A stretch of 64,000 nt of DNA from Plantago major (GCA_026545765.1 CM048844.1:3348001-3412000); one strand, 5' to 3'. Positions 28,051 to 40,968 are shown, counted from the first letter of the stretch. A program made the numbers and translations. The notes: generated by a model from the sequence alone, not told the origin.

Positions 28051-28322
28051 ACTCACTGATGTAAGATTTAAGCAACAATAAATGCAAGCAAACACCTAAC
28101 AGAAGCCACTAAATTCAAAAACAGAATAATATAGAGGGGAACTTTTTAAGGAATCAAACAGACAACGCCGTTTATTAATTGTTCTATTTTGGTGGGTCAA
28201 CATTCGTCTCCATACAAAAACGTTAAAGAAAACCACTTGTACTTACTACTACAATTATGCAAAATACATTAACGAAAATACTAATTAATTAATCTAAAAA
28301 GAGCAATTAATTAATTAACTAA

Positions 28323-30185
28323 TCAACGCCAAGCAGACGCGACAGTAATCGTCCGTCCCATCCACCCAAAGCATATCCCACCAGATTTCTCCTCCACACT
28401 AAAACCCGGGTTGCCACGTGTCCCCGAGTTCAGCTTCACCTTCAGCGAGTCACTCACGAGTTGACTCATCAAACGCGGCTGGAACCCGGCCATACTCATC
28501 CGGGCCCGCCACTTGCCGAACACCTCGCACCTCTCCACGCGCTCCCTCCCCTCACACGCTACCGAGTTCGCCAGCTTCCGACCGAGTCCTTCCTCGATCT
28601 TGACACGGTCCGCGTTGTCCCTAGCGATCGTCTTGTCCAACGACTCGAACAACGCCCCGTAGTGATCCCACGCGTCCTTCACGCGCGTGGTTAATGGAGC
28701 AGTGTTGCAATTCATTTCCTGCTCCACAACAGTCATAACAACCGGTGACAACCCCTTCACGCGCCGTAAAAGTTCGTCACGGAGATTCTCCGTCGTAACG
28801 CTCTCATCGGGGAGTTTATACAGCTTGAACGCGAAGTTCACCACCAGTGCTTCATCACCTTCCACTCCCAATTTATCACGGCTCAACTCACTCACATTCA
28901 AATTCTTCACGTCGAAATTGAAACAAATTCCAACTTTCTGAGCTAATGACTTCAAAACATCTCCAATTGCTCTCATCTTCTCCTCTCCAAAACCCGAAAA
29001 ACTCGTAATCCTCAGCTCCGTCCTCGATTCGTTACCCTTGTTCGCAGAAGCAAGCGCGTGGAGCAAATGCATGTACTGCCCGCCTTGCCCGATATCGAAA
29101 TCAACGACGTGAATTTTCCGAAAACCGTTCTCCGAAGCCGCTTCCAGTATAGCCAAATTAGCCGCCATGAACCCGAGCTTGAAACACGGTGACACTTCAT
29201 ACAACATTTGCGTCGAGAAACTGTGCTCTTTCGAATGAAGAGCAGTCGACCACTCCGCATTGCGCGTGTCGCTTACGCGCGACTTTAGAGCGGTAACCAT
29301 GTAACACGCGAGCCTCTGCTCTGAAGTCCCTTTTGAATTCGCCACTTGCTGGAGGCGCGTGAGTATTTCACTCGCCACCTCCGGCTTTCCGTCGCACACA
29401 GCTGTAGCGGCATCGATCATCGACTGCTTTAAACATACAGGAGGAGAAGCTGAGGTTGAAGAACACGAGGAAGAGGATGAGGTAGGAGATGGAGTAATTG
29501 GATTGTTACTGTTGTTGTTGTTTCGGGTCGGACTTTTCATGAGGCTCTGGATCGTCTCTGACCATTCACTGTTTGTGTTAGTTACAACAGAAACAGTTTC
29601 TCCATTGTCCTCTTCTTCATCTCCTAAAAGCTGTTTTTCTAGCTCCAGAAGGTGGTTATCCATCATCGTCTTCTTCTCCATCTGCTTATCCTGAACCTGC
29701 ACCTGACCATGTAACACCATACCCGAATTGTTCCAATTCGGCAAATTAGGCAAGGAGAACACATTATTAACAACGTTTCTCGGCAAATTCGAGAACCGAT
29801 TCTGATTCACAATCGGAAATCCGTAACCAGAGCCGATAGAATTCGAAGAAACCGGAGAGAAATCAACTGGAGAGAGAGTCGAAATCGGAGAAGGATGCTG
29901 CTGGTAATTCGAATTAGGCCTCTGCTTCACGTTTCTGAGATAGAAAGCCAAATTCTGCTGGCTCTGCTGGTAATCGGAGAGAGACCGTTTTCCGATGAGA
30001 TCAGGGCGGCGGATCTGTGCAGCAGGGTCGGGTAACAGACCGGAAAGAGGCGAACGGAACGGATATTGCTGGTGCTGAGGCTGCTGTGAGCTGGTGAGGA
30101 GGCTGTTTGTGTTGAAGATGAAAGGATTGTTTGTGTTGGTGTTGTTCATGTTGGTGGATCTGCCGAAGAAGTCACCGGAAGACAT
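28323..30185 (-). CDS. SCL8: GRAS-family regulator, SCARECROW-LIKE 8
   Basis: Intronless 620-aa GRAS protein. The N-terminal 250 residues are Asn/Gln/Ser-rich and disordered, with DLIGKRSLSDYQQ and FYLRNVKQRP near 62-90, the N-terminal signature I associate with SCL8. The GRAS domain runs from about 252 to 620: first leucine-rich region (SMIDAATAVCDGKPEVASEIL), VHIID-type motif KIHVVDFDIGQGGQ at 357-370, second leucine-rich and PFYRE-like regions (about 390-510), and SAW region with paired W residues ending SAWR at 617-620. The family acts as nuclear transcriptional regulators; the specific role of SCL8 is less well defined. Length and single exon fit the family. The ATG at 30185 opens the frame with no competing upstream in-frame start seen. 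Confidence 0.93.
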   Translation of the reverse strand: MSSGDFFGRSTNMNNTNTNNPFIFNTNSLLTSSQQPQHQQYPFRSPLSGLLPDPAAQIRRPDLIGKRSLSDYQQSQQNLAFYLRNVKQRPNSNYQQHPSPISTLSPVDFSPVSSNSIGSGYGFPIVNQNRFSNLPRNVVNNVFSLPNLPNWNNSGMVLHGQVQVQDKQMEKKTMMDNHLLELEKQLLGDEEEDNGETVSVVTNTNSEWSETIQSLMKSPTRNNNNSNNPITPSPTSSSSSCSSTSASPPVCLKQSMIDAATAVCDGKPEVASEILTRLQQVANSKGTSEQRLACYMVTALKSRVSDTRNAEWSTALHSKEHSFSTQMLYEVSPCFKLGFMAANLAILEAASENGFRKIHVVDFDIGQGGQYMHLLHALASANKGNESRTELRITSFSGFGEEKMRAIGDVLKSLAQKVGICFNFDVKNLNVSELSRDKLGVEGDEALVVNFAFKLYKLPDESVTTENLRDELLRRVKGLSPVVMTVVEQEMNCNTAPLTTRVKDAWDHYGALFESLDKTIARDNADRVKIEEGLGRKLANSVACEGRERVERCEVFGKWRARMSMAGFQPRLMSQLVSDSLKVKLNSGTRGNPGFSVEEKSGGICFGWMGRTITVASAWR

Positions 30186-30449
30186 GGTGGTTGTGTGGTG
30201 GTTGGTTTTTTAACAGTGGAAAGGTGGATTCTGCATTTGGGAGAAAAGGGTAAAAGTTTTCTCTTTCTGGTTTTTAGAGAGAGAAAGGATGGATTTGGGA
30301 GCATTGGAATGAGATGGTTGGCAATTTAAGAGAGGGAGATTGGAAATCGAGGAGGGCGTGTTTGGTTGGTGTTGGTAATTTTGAGTAAGTATGTTGGTTG
30401 GAGTTTTTGGTGAATGGAGGGAGATTAACAAATAAATAGTAATCCGACT

Positions 30450-32656
30450 ATATGCGAGTGAAGTAGTGATTTAATAGGGTTTTTTAAATTATATGAAAAA
30501 TATAAAAACTCGTGAATATTGATTTGACATAGTTATTAGTCTAATGACAAACAGTTTTTGGGATATTTTGCCGCGTTCATTTAGGTTTTGTTTTACGCGG
30601 TTATTTGAAGATGGGGATGAAGGAGGACTGTTTTGTGTTTGAATATTTGGTTTGCGTGTTTGCCGAGTTGAAATTACTTTGCCGCGTTTTAGAGCCTTTA
30701 CGTGTTGTATCCGACACGTGGAAGGAAACCGATGGTTTGGTGTTTGGATTCGTTTGGTTGGTAGATTTCGTTAATGTAGTTTTATCTTACTTTTCAGTTT
30801 CAAAACGTGGCACGAATAATTTTTATATGTAAAGAAGTTTCAATAATTTTTTTCAATGCGTCTTAAATCAATATTTTTGGTTTTAACAGTTTGAAATTAT
30901 AATGTAACTAGAACGACAGAACATACGCGTGCGTGTATTATGACATCTAGTTACAAATAATATAAAAATATATGAAGGTACATACTATCGTTGTTTCTGA
31001 TAATAAATTGTCATTTTTCGAGTTGAATTATGGTTTGGGTTATTGAGATTTGATCTGTTTCAATTTAATTAAAGATGATGGGGAAGAAATATTGGTTATC
31101 GTTATTGTTGTTCTTTTTTTTTATGATAAATTGATTTTTGTTGGGGTTGAATTAGGACTTTGAATTTAATTGGAGAAGAAGGATTGCGATTTCAAAGTTA
31201 TAGTATAATAATTCAGAAAGTTTCACTAAGTTTATAATTCAATTTAAATCTCATTCGTTGATCTTACTTATTTAATTAAAATTTGGTACGTACATGTGTC
31301 ATTGCTTAAGTAGACGGTGCAGGGTTCGAATCTCATTGGCGTAAGTTTCTCCCTTTTATTTATTATTTTTAAATATTTTTAAAAATCACAGATTCATTGG
31401 TTTATATAAAAACCCTTAACACACGTAGTGTGTTACATAAATGCTAGTTTTTAATGATGGATTGATTATGTTGGATTTGATTTGGGATTTGAAATTTAAT
31501 TGGAAAAGACAAATTGAAATTTTTTTTTAATGATGAATTGGTTTTGTTAAAGTTGCATTAGAGCTTATAATTAGAATGAATAAAACATGTTGGTTTTTTA
31601 TAATTAAAGTTAATTTACATATATATTACGAAACATTTAACTTAAATTAAATACTCAATATTTGTTCAATTATATATATAAAAAATAAAACTATAATAAT
31701 TTACATGTCAAACTAGCATCGAAGTGTGAAGGTCACTGGTCAACCCATGTTCTATTCGTACTACTGATTTCATTCTTCCTATTTTCTCGTTTTTCATAGC
31801 AGTATCAATATATTTGGTATGGTAGTAACATATTTTAAAAAGGTAATTGAAAATAATTAGAATGTGAATTTTGAATTTAAAATCAACAGCCATGATATAT
31901 CTGTTGTGCATTAAATAGTAATAAAAATAACCCCAAATCTATCTAATTGTAGCCATATTTTCTACCTAATTCATGGAATTCAAACTTTATCTAGATATTA
32001 GTATCATACTGATATCAAAATAGTGAATACAAAAAGATAATTTTACAATTGGTATTTTCAATTCTGATTACTACTATCTATCTCCGCGTATGAAATTGTG
32101 TGCTTAAGTTTTGATTCATTCAAATTCTTCTACATTATTTATATTAATGTACTTATGTCATTTCATAACATCGTAGTTATACTTATCTTGTATATCGTAT
32201 TAACATACGAACTCAGTAGATAAAAACTAGAGTTGAGCTCAATTCATAAGCCAAACACATCCTAGTGCAACTGTATGTGGAGTCCAGGTGGTTAAAAAAA
32301 TTACCCCCGGTTTGGTGGATTTGCAGTAGTACAACCAATTTTAAAATTTGAAAACAAACGAAAGAAAAATGCTGTCAAATTACCAGAGATCCTGAACGCT
32401 TGTCACCGTTCCCAGCCGTAGATCATTGCGTCTGCTCTTCGTTTTTGGGATGATCAACGGCTCAGATTTAGTGGCAAAGCCGCTGAGATAAACGCGCTGC
32501 ATACGTCACGTGAGTGACACGCGGGTTTCGTGAGATTAGAATAAGAAGAATCTAATCATGTCAAGTCATGATGTGAATATAGTGCTAAGAAACTCAGAAA
32601 GTTGTTAGCTTTGTAACTGCCGATATTCACAAACAATACTGCGATAAGCCACCTAA
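30450..32656. other. Intergenic upstream of SCL8
   Basis: 2.2 kb of AT-rich DNA with the SCL8 promoter at its left edge. A GGGTTCGAATCTC string at about 31323 matches a Pol III B box and may be a SINE remnant, but no A box or tRNA fold is present. A CGTCACGTGAGTGAC block near 32504 contains a G-box core (CACGTG), far from any gene start. No exon seen. Confidence 0.45.
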
Positions 32657-34691
32657 GGCCACTCCCAAGTCCCAATGGGTCGTCGATTAAGTCCGTAAAT
32701 AGTGGCGGTCGTGAGCTAAGGCTGATTTAACGACCACTGCAGAAAAAAAAAAAGTTCAACAGGTCGTGCTACGATCGTGAATAGTAGTTTTTAATTTTTT
32801 TCGTATTTTTTTAACTTGCTTAACATATTATAAGAGTGTTCAGAAGTTGAAATTACTCAAATTGGATTCTTAAAACTCGTTTTATAATTTATTGAGATTG
32901 AAAAATATAGTCGTTCTTAAAACTCGTTTATTGAAATCATACGGATACAACATCACAACATTACAATCCTAATACATGATTGAAATTGAAAACACACAAC
33001 ATCATACAATATTGAAATCCTACTTGAAAATAAATGAAAGCACACAACAACAAACATAGAAGGAATCACATTCCGAACTCGGACATCAGCTTCTGCAGGA
33101 TAGCATGCTCCATCGGTGTCAAGTTGTCGTACTTGTTTTGGAGCTCGATCATCATTTGGTACTTCCCCAACGTAGCAGCTTCATGTTGACTCTCAGCAAG
33201 CATTCTCGTATCCTCAGACTTCTTCTCCGCCTTCATTCGCATCACTTCAAGCTTCCTCTCCTCAAACTCAAGCCTCCGCGCCTCAGCTTGCTTCCTTTCC
33301 TCAATCTTCCTCATTTCAAGCTCAAGGCTCTTCTCCTCAATTGTATTCATGCCTTGGAAGGATTCATTCAAACCGTCCATCATCGAGGTTCCACTCGAAC
33401 CCCCTCATTTTGGAAGGCCTTTGCCTTATCACGACCCATAGGGCGCTTTGATGCAATTTCGCTCCCATCATCATTGTAGTCCAAACCCCTTTTGGTACCG
33501 CTCCCACAACTAACATCAACATTGATAGCCTCGTCAACTGATCCACCACCATATGCCCGAGGTTGCGCCCTGGCATATTTCACCCCGGCTGCACTGGTGA
33601 AATTCATGTGAGATTGCCACTGCGGATAGTGCCTCATTGCTTTCCAACAATGCATGTTATTAAACTTACTGCACTGCCCCTGTTTGTGTAGCATTTTGGC
33701 CATGTTGATCACATCATCGTCATTGTAACCGCTTTTATCTCCAACACATCTTTCCGCATCATCATAAGCTGAGACAAAGTGGTTTACATCTTCTTTCATC
33801 CGAGTCCACCTATCACGTAGTGAATTTGCAGTTCGAGGTGTGAGACCGGTAAGAGGATGGCCATCTCTAATGTTTTGCTCCCAAATTTCCTGAACTTCCA
33901 CAAACATCGAAGTATACGTGCGGTTGGTGGCTTTCACGGGATCCTCACTTAACGACATGAAAATCTGGATGAGAGCACGATCCTCCTCTTCAGAGAACGA
34001 ATTCCTTGACCCATCCTTTTCTTCCTCTTTCCCATGGTTGAGACGCCTTTTTCCAAGAGCTTGCGAGGTTTCCTTCCTTTCCCTTTTGTCGTAGGTTCCG
34101 GTTGAGTCTCCGGAACAGACTCCGGGATTGGCTGTGAGTAACCGGCTGGATAAGTTGAAGAGTCTAGGTTGTATGGATTGTAGCATCCGGTCGTATCGTA
34201 GAATGAAGGTTCCGGTTGGTCTTTGGGTGAGATGGGAATTTGGGAGTTGGGAGTGACACCATAAAACTCATTTAGAAATGCCGGTATTTTATCCCACATT
34301 CCTTGTTGAGTGAGCCATATGTATGTCGGATGGTCAAATGGGTTTGGTGAAGTTGAGTTTGGAGTGGAGTTCGAATTCTGGGAGTTGGGAGTAGACATTT
34401 TAGCGTTTTGAGTTTAAGAAGTGGAAGATGAGAGGAAATTGAGGTGTAGTGAAGTGAGTTGTGAATGGTTTGTATTTATAGATCTCGAAAACATATAGCC
34501 GTTGGGGTATTTTTTTATTTAATATTACTTTATAAATTAATTTTAAAAATTAAAAAAAAAGGCGGGTGGGCCCTACGGGCTTCCCAAATTGTGAGGGCCA
34601 ATCAGTGGGTGTCTGAATTAGCCTTAACAAGGTGATTCTGTGACCACCAGCACCACGGCCGGCTCTAAGACCACTCCCATTGGGAGTGGTC
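32657..34691 (-). mobile_element. PIF/Harbinger DNA transposon with ORF1 only
   Basis: About 2.0 kb bounded by TAA on both sides (32654-32656 and 34692-34694), the usual 3-bp target duplication of PIF/Harbinger. The left end is GGCCACTCCCA. The right end, read inward on the other strand, is GACCACTCCCA, so the 11-bp ends differ at one position. The only protein inside is a Myb/SANT-type ORF1; no DDE transposase is present in the remaining noncoding DNA. The right end carries an 11-bp-arm palindrome (GACCACTCCCA and TGGGAGTGGTC at 34669-34691). It appears non-autonomous and would need a transposase from elsewhere. Confidence 0.8.
33066..34398 (-). pseudogene. Harbinger ORF1 (Myb/SANT-like, NAM-associated), frameshifted
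   Basis: Three overlapping frames together make the kind of protein often annotated in plants as 'glutathione S-transferase T3-like', in truth a Harbinger DNA-binding ORF1. The first frame (34398-33949) opens MSTPNSQNS with an IWLTQQGMWDKIPAF block. The second (34186-33380) carries the Myb/SANT-like domain: FSEEEDRALIQIFM, DGHPLTGLTPRTANSLRDRW, KMLHKQGQCSKFNNMHCWK. The third (33383-33066) is the charged coiled-coil tail ending MSEFGM. The frame changes once between about 34000 and 34100 and again in a G run near 33400, so no full product can be made. Either may be a sequencing error in low-complexity DNA. Confidence 0.8.
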
Positions 34692-37490
34692 TAAATATCC
34701 CGAAACTCGTATCAAGTATCTTGTTACAAACATCACATGTTAAAGAACAAATTACTCTATTGATTATCAAGCAAGTAAAAATTATGTTAAGTCAATATTC
34801 AACATTTTTCATATTTAACATACAACTAAAAATTACGTTAACTCATTATTCTACTCGATAAAATCGAGTTGATATTCATATGCTATGGTTCGTTAAAATA
34901 ATAGTTAAAGTCTCATGCCAAACAATTTATACATGTTCAAAAATGCATATACTAAATACAGTATCATTTAGGTTTAATTAAACACATATTGTTTGAAATT
35001 AGACATATGATGTTTGTTGCGAGATATACTTTGCTTGGAATTAGACATATAGATACAGATTTTCGAGATGTAGTGTTTCCGACATATAGATAAGTGTCGC
35101 ATGTTTAACTTCGAACTGTATATGTTTAATGTCAGACATCGTGTCTATAAAATACATACACTGTTTTACATGCGACTAAAACCAAGGAAACCTGATTAAA
35201 AACACTTAAAATTTTCCTCAAATCAAGATTTTAACCCCTTGTGATTTTTTACAACTAAATGTTTTTATATGATATTCGTAATTAAAATATGTGATGTTTG
35301 TCACGTACCTAAAAAAAGATGTCCTATTTTTTATAATTTAATTAATAAGCAAGTAATAAATGTTTTTGGGAGAAATACAATTGATGAATTGAAAATTCTA
35401 ACAACTTCTAAAAGATTCTTCTAGCATAATTCATTCATACTTGAACTACTAGATTTATAGTTGAAGCTTTTATTCTTCATGTACTGCACTGTTCACAATC
35501 AACTTATATGGTAGGAGTGTAGTATATTTTTAACTTCTTATGTGAGTAATAATAATCAGTTCAAGGTTAACAAACACATTTAAATAGTGTGCCTAAGAGT
35601 CAATAGATGAGTGCCAGACACGCATATTTTGAGATTTTAACACGATTGTAGCATAGCATTTCAGGCTAAACAATCATCATTTTCGTTATACCCTAATTTT
35701 ACTTCCTCTTTATTTTTTCTATCAAACTAACAATCATAAACCAATCAAACAACATTTAAACCAATCAAATAACCTTAAAAATATCACTTCCTTTTTACAC
35801 ACATCACTTTATTCTTACACACCCTATATAACAACCCTACAAGTTTTTAACTCTATTCCAAACACCATTTTTTATAACTCACATTTAACTCATTTACTAT
35901 TAATCAACTAAAATTTTTCTTTAACTCTATACCAAACAACATGTTTATACCAGTTAAGCAACATGTGAATACAGAGCTCTTGCCACGATAATGGTAATAT
36001 ACAAAGTATGCGGATACGTCACTCGAAACTATCCATCTCTGAAACGCAAACTATAACCCCATGACACGAGTATGGTAATATAGCCAAATAAAGACGAGCA
36101 AATAACACAATGCATATCAAGTCCATACAAGTAAACAACACACAATGCGATCCATGCATGACACAATGTTTGTTCATAGTTATAGATGAATCATTCATTT
36201 GTAACATAAATTTGGCATAGAGCTTGCATTCTTACAATCACCCACTAGTGATGTGTTGTAAGGGTCTTTTCTTAAAACTCAACTAAGAAGATTTAAACAT
36301 GGAACATTTTTATTAACAATATTTCAATCAATTAGATTAAAAGCGATTTCAATTGAAATGATAACACATATCGCCATGGGTTCACAGGTATGACGTACTA
36401 CTATGTATTTTGTTTAACCAAATGTGAAAAATAAGACACCTTTTTCATCGATGAGATGAAACATTGACATGATAACTAACTTGCTCCACCCTTTGCCCAT
36501 ACTTTATCCCTTATTAATACGACTTAATATCACAACTACCCAACCAATTGTGTGGTGCAAAAACAATTCTCCATATTGCTCCAACTCTTCTTCATCAAAC
36601 AAGTATCTCCTGCCTTCCCACGGAACACTAGATCATTCCCCTTAATTAATTGTGGAAGAGTACTTGTAATTTATCATTTAATTTTGTAAGATATAATTTC
36701 ACAACTTTACCCTAAAACGATACATAAACATTGGGATGATATTAGTTGGGAGATAGAAACATTACCAAAACCGGTAGGATAATGTAGTCATACACGTTAC
36801 ACCAAATCATTAGAACATTTCGCACGTGATTAGGAAAATGTAGTCGAGGTAAGTCTCTCATACAACCGTACTTACACTTAACGGATGTAACTTTGGTTTT
36901 GCTAGAGTTTAGGTGACCCAAACAAAGCACATCCTACTCTTGTTATACGTAGAGCCATCATTTTCAAATACTTCATGTTATTTGTTAGAAATAAAACTTT
37001 AGTTATCAATAGAAGTGCACGTAGAAATTTGCTTCTTTTTTTTAATGCTAAACATTACGATGTTGTACATCACGATACTTTAATGTGTTGTATCACACTT
37101 GTACCGAGTATTTTATGTGTTAGACTGTACAATTACAATACACAAAACATCACGAGTCAGGTGCATCATATACTTAACCTAGTTTGCCCATTTGAAATTC
37201 AAGTTTCACTACAATTCCCCTTGGAAATGATAGTAAAATCTAGCTTAATGAATTCAATGCACCAAATTAGAAGTTTAAAGGGTGCACGCATACAAATCTT
37301 ACGGGGCAAATTGCATTGGATTAAAACTTTAGGTATCCAATATTTAAATAACATATGTGCAAACGTCAAATATTAGAGGGGCCAGATGCTAGTTTCCCAA
37401 CTGGAGAAAAGAAAAAAAAGAAAAAAAAGAAAAGGAACATCGAGGCATTTGGAGATGTCTAGAAAGAAGTTGCACCGAAAAAATGAGGTA

Positions 37491-37810
37491 CGTTCCCTCT
37501 ATTTCACTATAAATACAATTTGTCATTTTAATCATTTCTTTTTTAAAGCTTAACAATTTATTAAATTATATTCACTATATGCACTTATTAATTTTTTTAA
37601 ATCACCCTGCAACTATTTTGATAACGATTGAAAATCTTATTAAAAAAAGCTAAAAGTAATTATTTTCACTTGATTTACGCAATTTTAATCGTTAGTCAAA
37701 TAACCTATTTATCTCTAACATTTTGCCATGCGATCACTACTTTATTTCATTTTAATCAATAATTGTGTCGATTTAAAGTGTACATATTTTACGGAGACGG
37801 AAGGAAGAAG
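37491..37810. mobile_element. Possible Stowaway-like MITE (degenerate)
   Basis: TA-flanked; left end CGTTCCCTCTATTTCACTAT, right end ACGGAGACGGAAGGAAG. Only the ends are suggestive and internal pairing is poor. Confidence 0.35.
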
Positions 37811-38142
37811 TAAAATCAGAATGGCATGACGGAGAATGAAATAATACTGCAATACTACAATAAGCAGTTCGATATCGGAACAGCAGCTTATGAAGACATT
37901 CTCCGAGGAAATGACGACAGCAAAGTCCTGAAGTGGACCCCACACCAGTTTATTACACGTCTACTTACTCTCCAGCTTCTTAACCGGTTTATTCGGTAAC
38001 CGGTTGAAGCTTTATGTTCGTGTTGTTCACGCGCCTCCGGGTTGACTTTATACGATGATTGATAGAAATGTCGAGAAAGGTTGGGTGAAGGACACAAATG
38101 CACGTGGAAATTCCATTCATACATTTGTCTATTACTCTAATA

Positions 38143-38378
38143 CTCACTCCGTTCCAGTTTCATTTACCCGTTTGACTTTTTCTGGTCAACGCTTACAAAC
38201 TTCGTATGCGAATTACTCATAAATAATGTTGGTAAAAAAAATTTAAAAATTCATATTATTAAATATTACATTTTAAATTTTTATTATATATTTTTCAAAA
38301 ATCCATTAGAAGTATCATATGAAAGAATCGTTTCAAAGTCAATTGAGCAAAAAAAAAACGTAAACGAAAATTGGGAGT
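38143..38378. mobile_element. Stowaway-like MITE
   Basis: TA-flanked, 236 bp. Left end CTCACTCCGTTCCAGTTTCA. The right end, on the other strand, begins ACTCCCAATTTTCGTTTACG. An internal TTTGACTTTTTC / TTGACTTTGAAAC pair adds to the inverted repeat. Confidence 0.55.
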
Positions 38379-40736
38379 TAGTATCTAGCTAGTAGTGTAC
38401 CAGTTCTCGGGTTAAGGTTATCAGTTAAACCGGATAAATCAGGTGTTTGTCGCGCCATTAAGCGTCCATTAAAATTGAGTATTCGATTAACTAATATAAA
38501 TTTTAATTTAGTGGAATCAATTACAATCTCCACTTTATCTCTCTCAGACACTATTTTCCACAAATTTTACCCGTAAAAGTTTAACTCAATTCCAAACGCA
38601 ATTTTTCACAACTCGATTAGAATTTACTAGTTAATTTTTATCAGTTAAAATTCAATTGAAATCCGGTCAATTAAATACATTATGCATGGAAAATTCAAGA
38701 AATTCGTAATTATAATGAAAATTAATTGTATGCTTTAACTTAAGATATTATCATTATAATTTAAGAACAATGTTAAAATTAAAATTGATCGATCGTAAAA
38801 ACTCAAAATATGAATGATTATTTGAAAAGGAAGAAGTAAGAAAATACTTTCTAGTTCATTACTCTTTACTAACTCGCAAATGTAACATATATAATTTATA
38901 TAATGTATGCTTCAATATATAAATTAATCGTCTTTTTTCTTCCAAGATATTTAATCAATTGTTTAAACTATCTTACACTGTAATTAATTTGATACATTCA
39001 AAAAGAGACGAAAACGTGGCATTTCTTTCTGGAGTTCACACAAACAGTGTGTATAAGTACTACAGTGTCTATTTTTCGTGTGCAACAAGTGTTTGGTAAC
39101 GATTATGATATTTTAGCATTTGGATACCTTCACTCATGCATGTTTATCCGAAAATTTCTATGCACATGGTGAATCTCAGATCGACCAGTGAATTATAGAT
39201 CATGCAAATGTAATTAACTTGCTAATTAGGTAGATGTGGAAAAAGAATTCTCATATGTGACCATCAGCGATAAAAAGATGGAGAGACGTGCAACTAATTA
39301 GCCGATCACGGTCGACAATCGAGTTCACTTTTAGGGTCGGATCTTCCAATCGTCTTTTACGTTCACAATGTTCGAACTCGAAACCTTATTTAAGTGTCTT
39401 CTTTCACTTGAACAAATAATCGTGGTTCTAAGTTACTTAATCCAATCCCGAAAAAAAAAAGGGAAATAATCTAAAACAATTGCTTATGGAGTTATGGGCG
39501 GAAATTGCGAAGGCAAATTGAAGATTCTTCCAGCCAGCTTCATGGTCACGTTTTCACAAAATTAAAATTGGTGATTTTTCTAAACAATGTTACAAAATTG
39601 ATTTAAATAAATACGTGGAACAAATTGACAATAATAATGCGTGAAAATTAAAGAGCCCCAAACAATCACAATCACACATCGTTATACATTGTTAACGTAT
39701 AAAGTTTTGGAATTTACTTTCCATCTTTGTGATTTTGGACCCACTAATATATTTATTTTTGTTTGAATATGTGTTAGATTCTTGGATCATACCGTCAATA
39801 CAAATATACAGTTGGCACATCATCATAGATCAAAATCTTTGATTTCGAATAAGGTGAAAAAAAATTGTATGAAGTACAAAATATTTAAAACAGTTATGAA
39901 TTCTATCTTCATTTTATTTGAAATAAAATGAAAGATCGAGACGTTTCGACGTTTGGATATTTTTAGTTTCCATAATACATTAAACTAGAGTTGTTACCTA
40001 GGGCTCGACTCGTACGATAAGGTGTTCGAGTAGAACTTGAACCTAATTTGGTGCACGTTTTATTGTAAGGCCAAGTAGGTCTTGTTTCGTTGATACTCGT
40101 CTAGACTCATCAAATATATAATATATTTTTAATAACGAACTTGATCAACTAACGATTCAAATGAGTCGAGCTCGAGTTTGAAAAATAAGTCGGTTTTATT
40201 AACGAGTTGAGTTAAGTTTGTGCTCATTACAATTCGAGATTAATTTAAGGAATAAATACTCAACTAGACACGATAAACGCCAATGCATTAAACCAACCAC
40301 GGTAATAGCTAAAAATATCTATTTGTTTTCATGCATACATGAAGAAGAATCAATTCTCCTTTTTCTAAGGGATCCAACCAAGCAAAAGATTAGAAGAAAA
40401 GCTACATATATATGAGGGCCCTGTTAGTTGCGTATATCGTGTCGCTTCTTCAAATTAAAAGTTGACAAATCAAGCCATTAACGTACATTTGCCTAACCAT
40501 ACGATTTTCTGTTATCACTATTTTACCATTTTTTTTTGTGTACCTAATCAAAGAGTAAGGATGGGAGATTGATTTAATTTATTTCTTGAGTAAAATTAAT
40601 GCAAGGTTTGTCTTATTTTTAAGAAATCATATAAATTAATAATAAAAAATCAATTATAAACAGTTTGACATACTATTTAAAGTCGATATAGACTAACGAT
40701 TCGCGTCTGTGTGGTTCGATTCCGTATTATTTATTA

Positions 40737-40968
40737 CTCCCACCATTTCAGAAAAAGTATTACAATTTGGATTTGCACCAATTTTAAGAAAAAGTAGAAA
40801 TTACAAGTGGTTCCCTGATTATTAGAGATTAACTGAGTGTTATATTGTAATATAAGTGAAAGGTAGGGAGTTTTATTATTTAACTAATTTTCATAAATAG
40901 AAATTGTAACACTTTTAGTGAAACGCCGAAAACGAAAAATTGTAACAATTTCTCTGAAATTGAGGGAG
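40737..40968. mobile_element. Stowaway-like MITE, family 1-like
   Basis: 232 bp between TA dinucleotides. Left end CTCCCACCATTTCAGAAAAA; right end TTTCTCTGAAATTGAGGGAG. The ends match the copies at 3615 and 15312, but the core differs, so it may be a related subfamily. Confidence 0.7.

Larger units (their letters stand above)
23720..28300. other. Intergenic between securin and SCL8 genes
   Basis: 4.6 kb without a supportable gene. It holds a C21 run (24091-24111), a three-unit minisatellite and a GT/CA-rich foldback (26245-26660), and a 146-bp tandem array (27710-28050). Short duplicated blocks also occur: CCATTTATAATCACA at about 27166 and 27669, and ACATTCTAA-AGTCAAATATA at about 27591 and 27646. 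Confidence 0.55.
34695..40736. other. Gene-poor intergenic region
   Basis: 6 kb with no supportable gene. The longest frame (133 codons at 36975-37376, plus) has no motif and no codon pattern typical of an exon. One probable Stowaway MITE (38143-38378) and a doubtful one (37491-37810) lie within it. Between about 39990 and 40220 a stretch rich in CTCGACTCG and GAGTCGAGCTCGAG strings looks like a decayed MITE. Confidence 0.45.

Noticed and set aside
31315-31340. Possible tRNA gene at a GGGTTCGAATC string
   Set aside because: No A box at the right distance and no acceptor stem; at best a SINE relic.
32500-32525. G-box CACGTG as a regulatory site for SCL8
   Set aside because: It lies about 2.3 kb from the SCL8 start next to a transposon end; one hexamer is too weak.
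36975-37376. 133-codon open frame, plus strand
   Set aside because: No recognisable motif, no splice context, composition like random AT-rich sequence.
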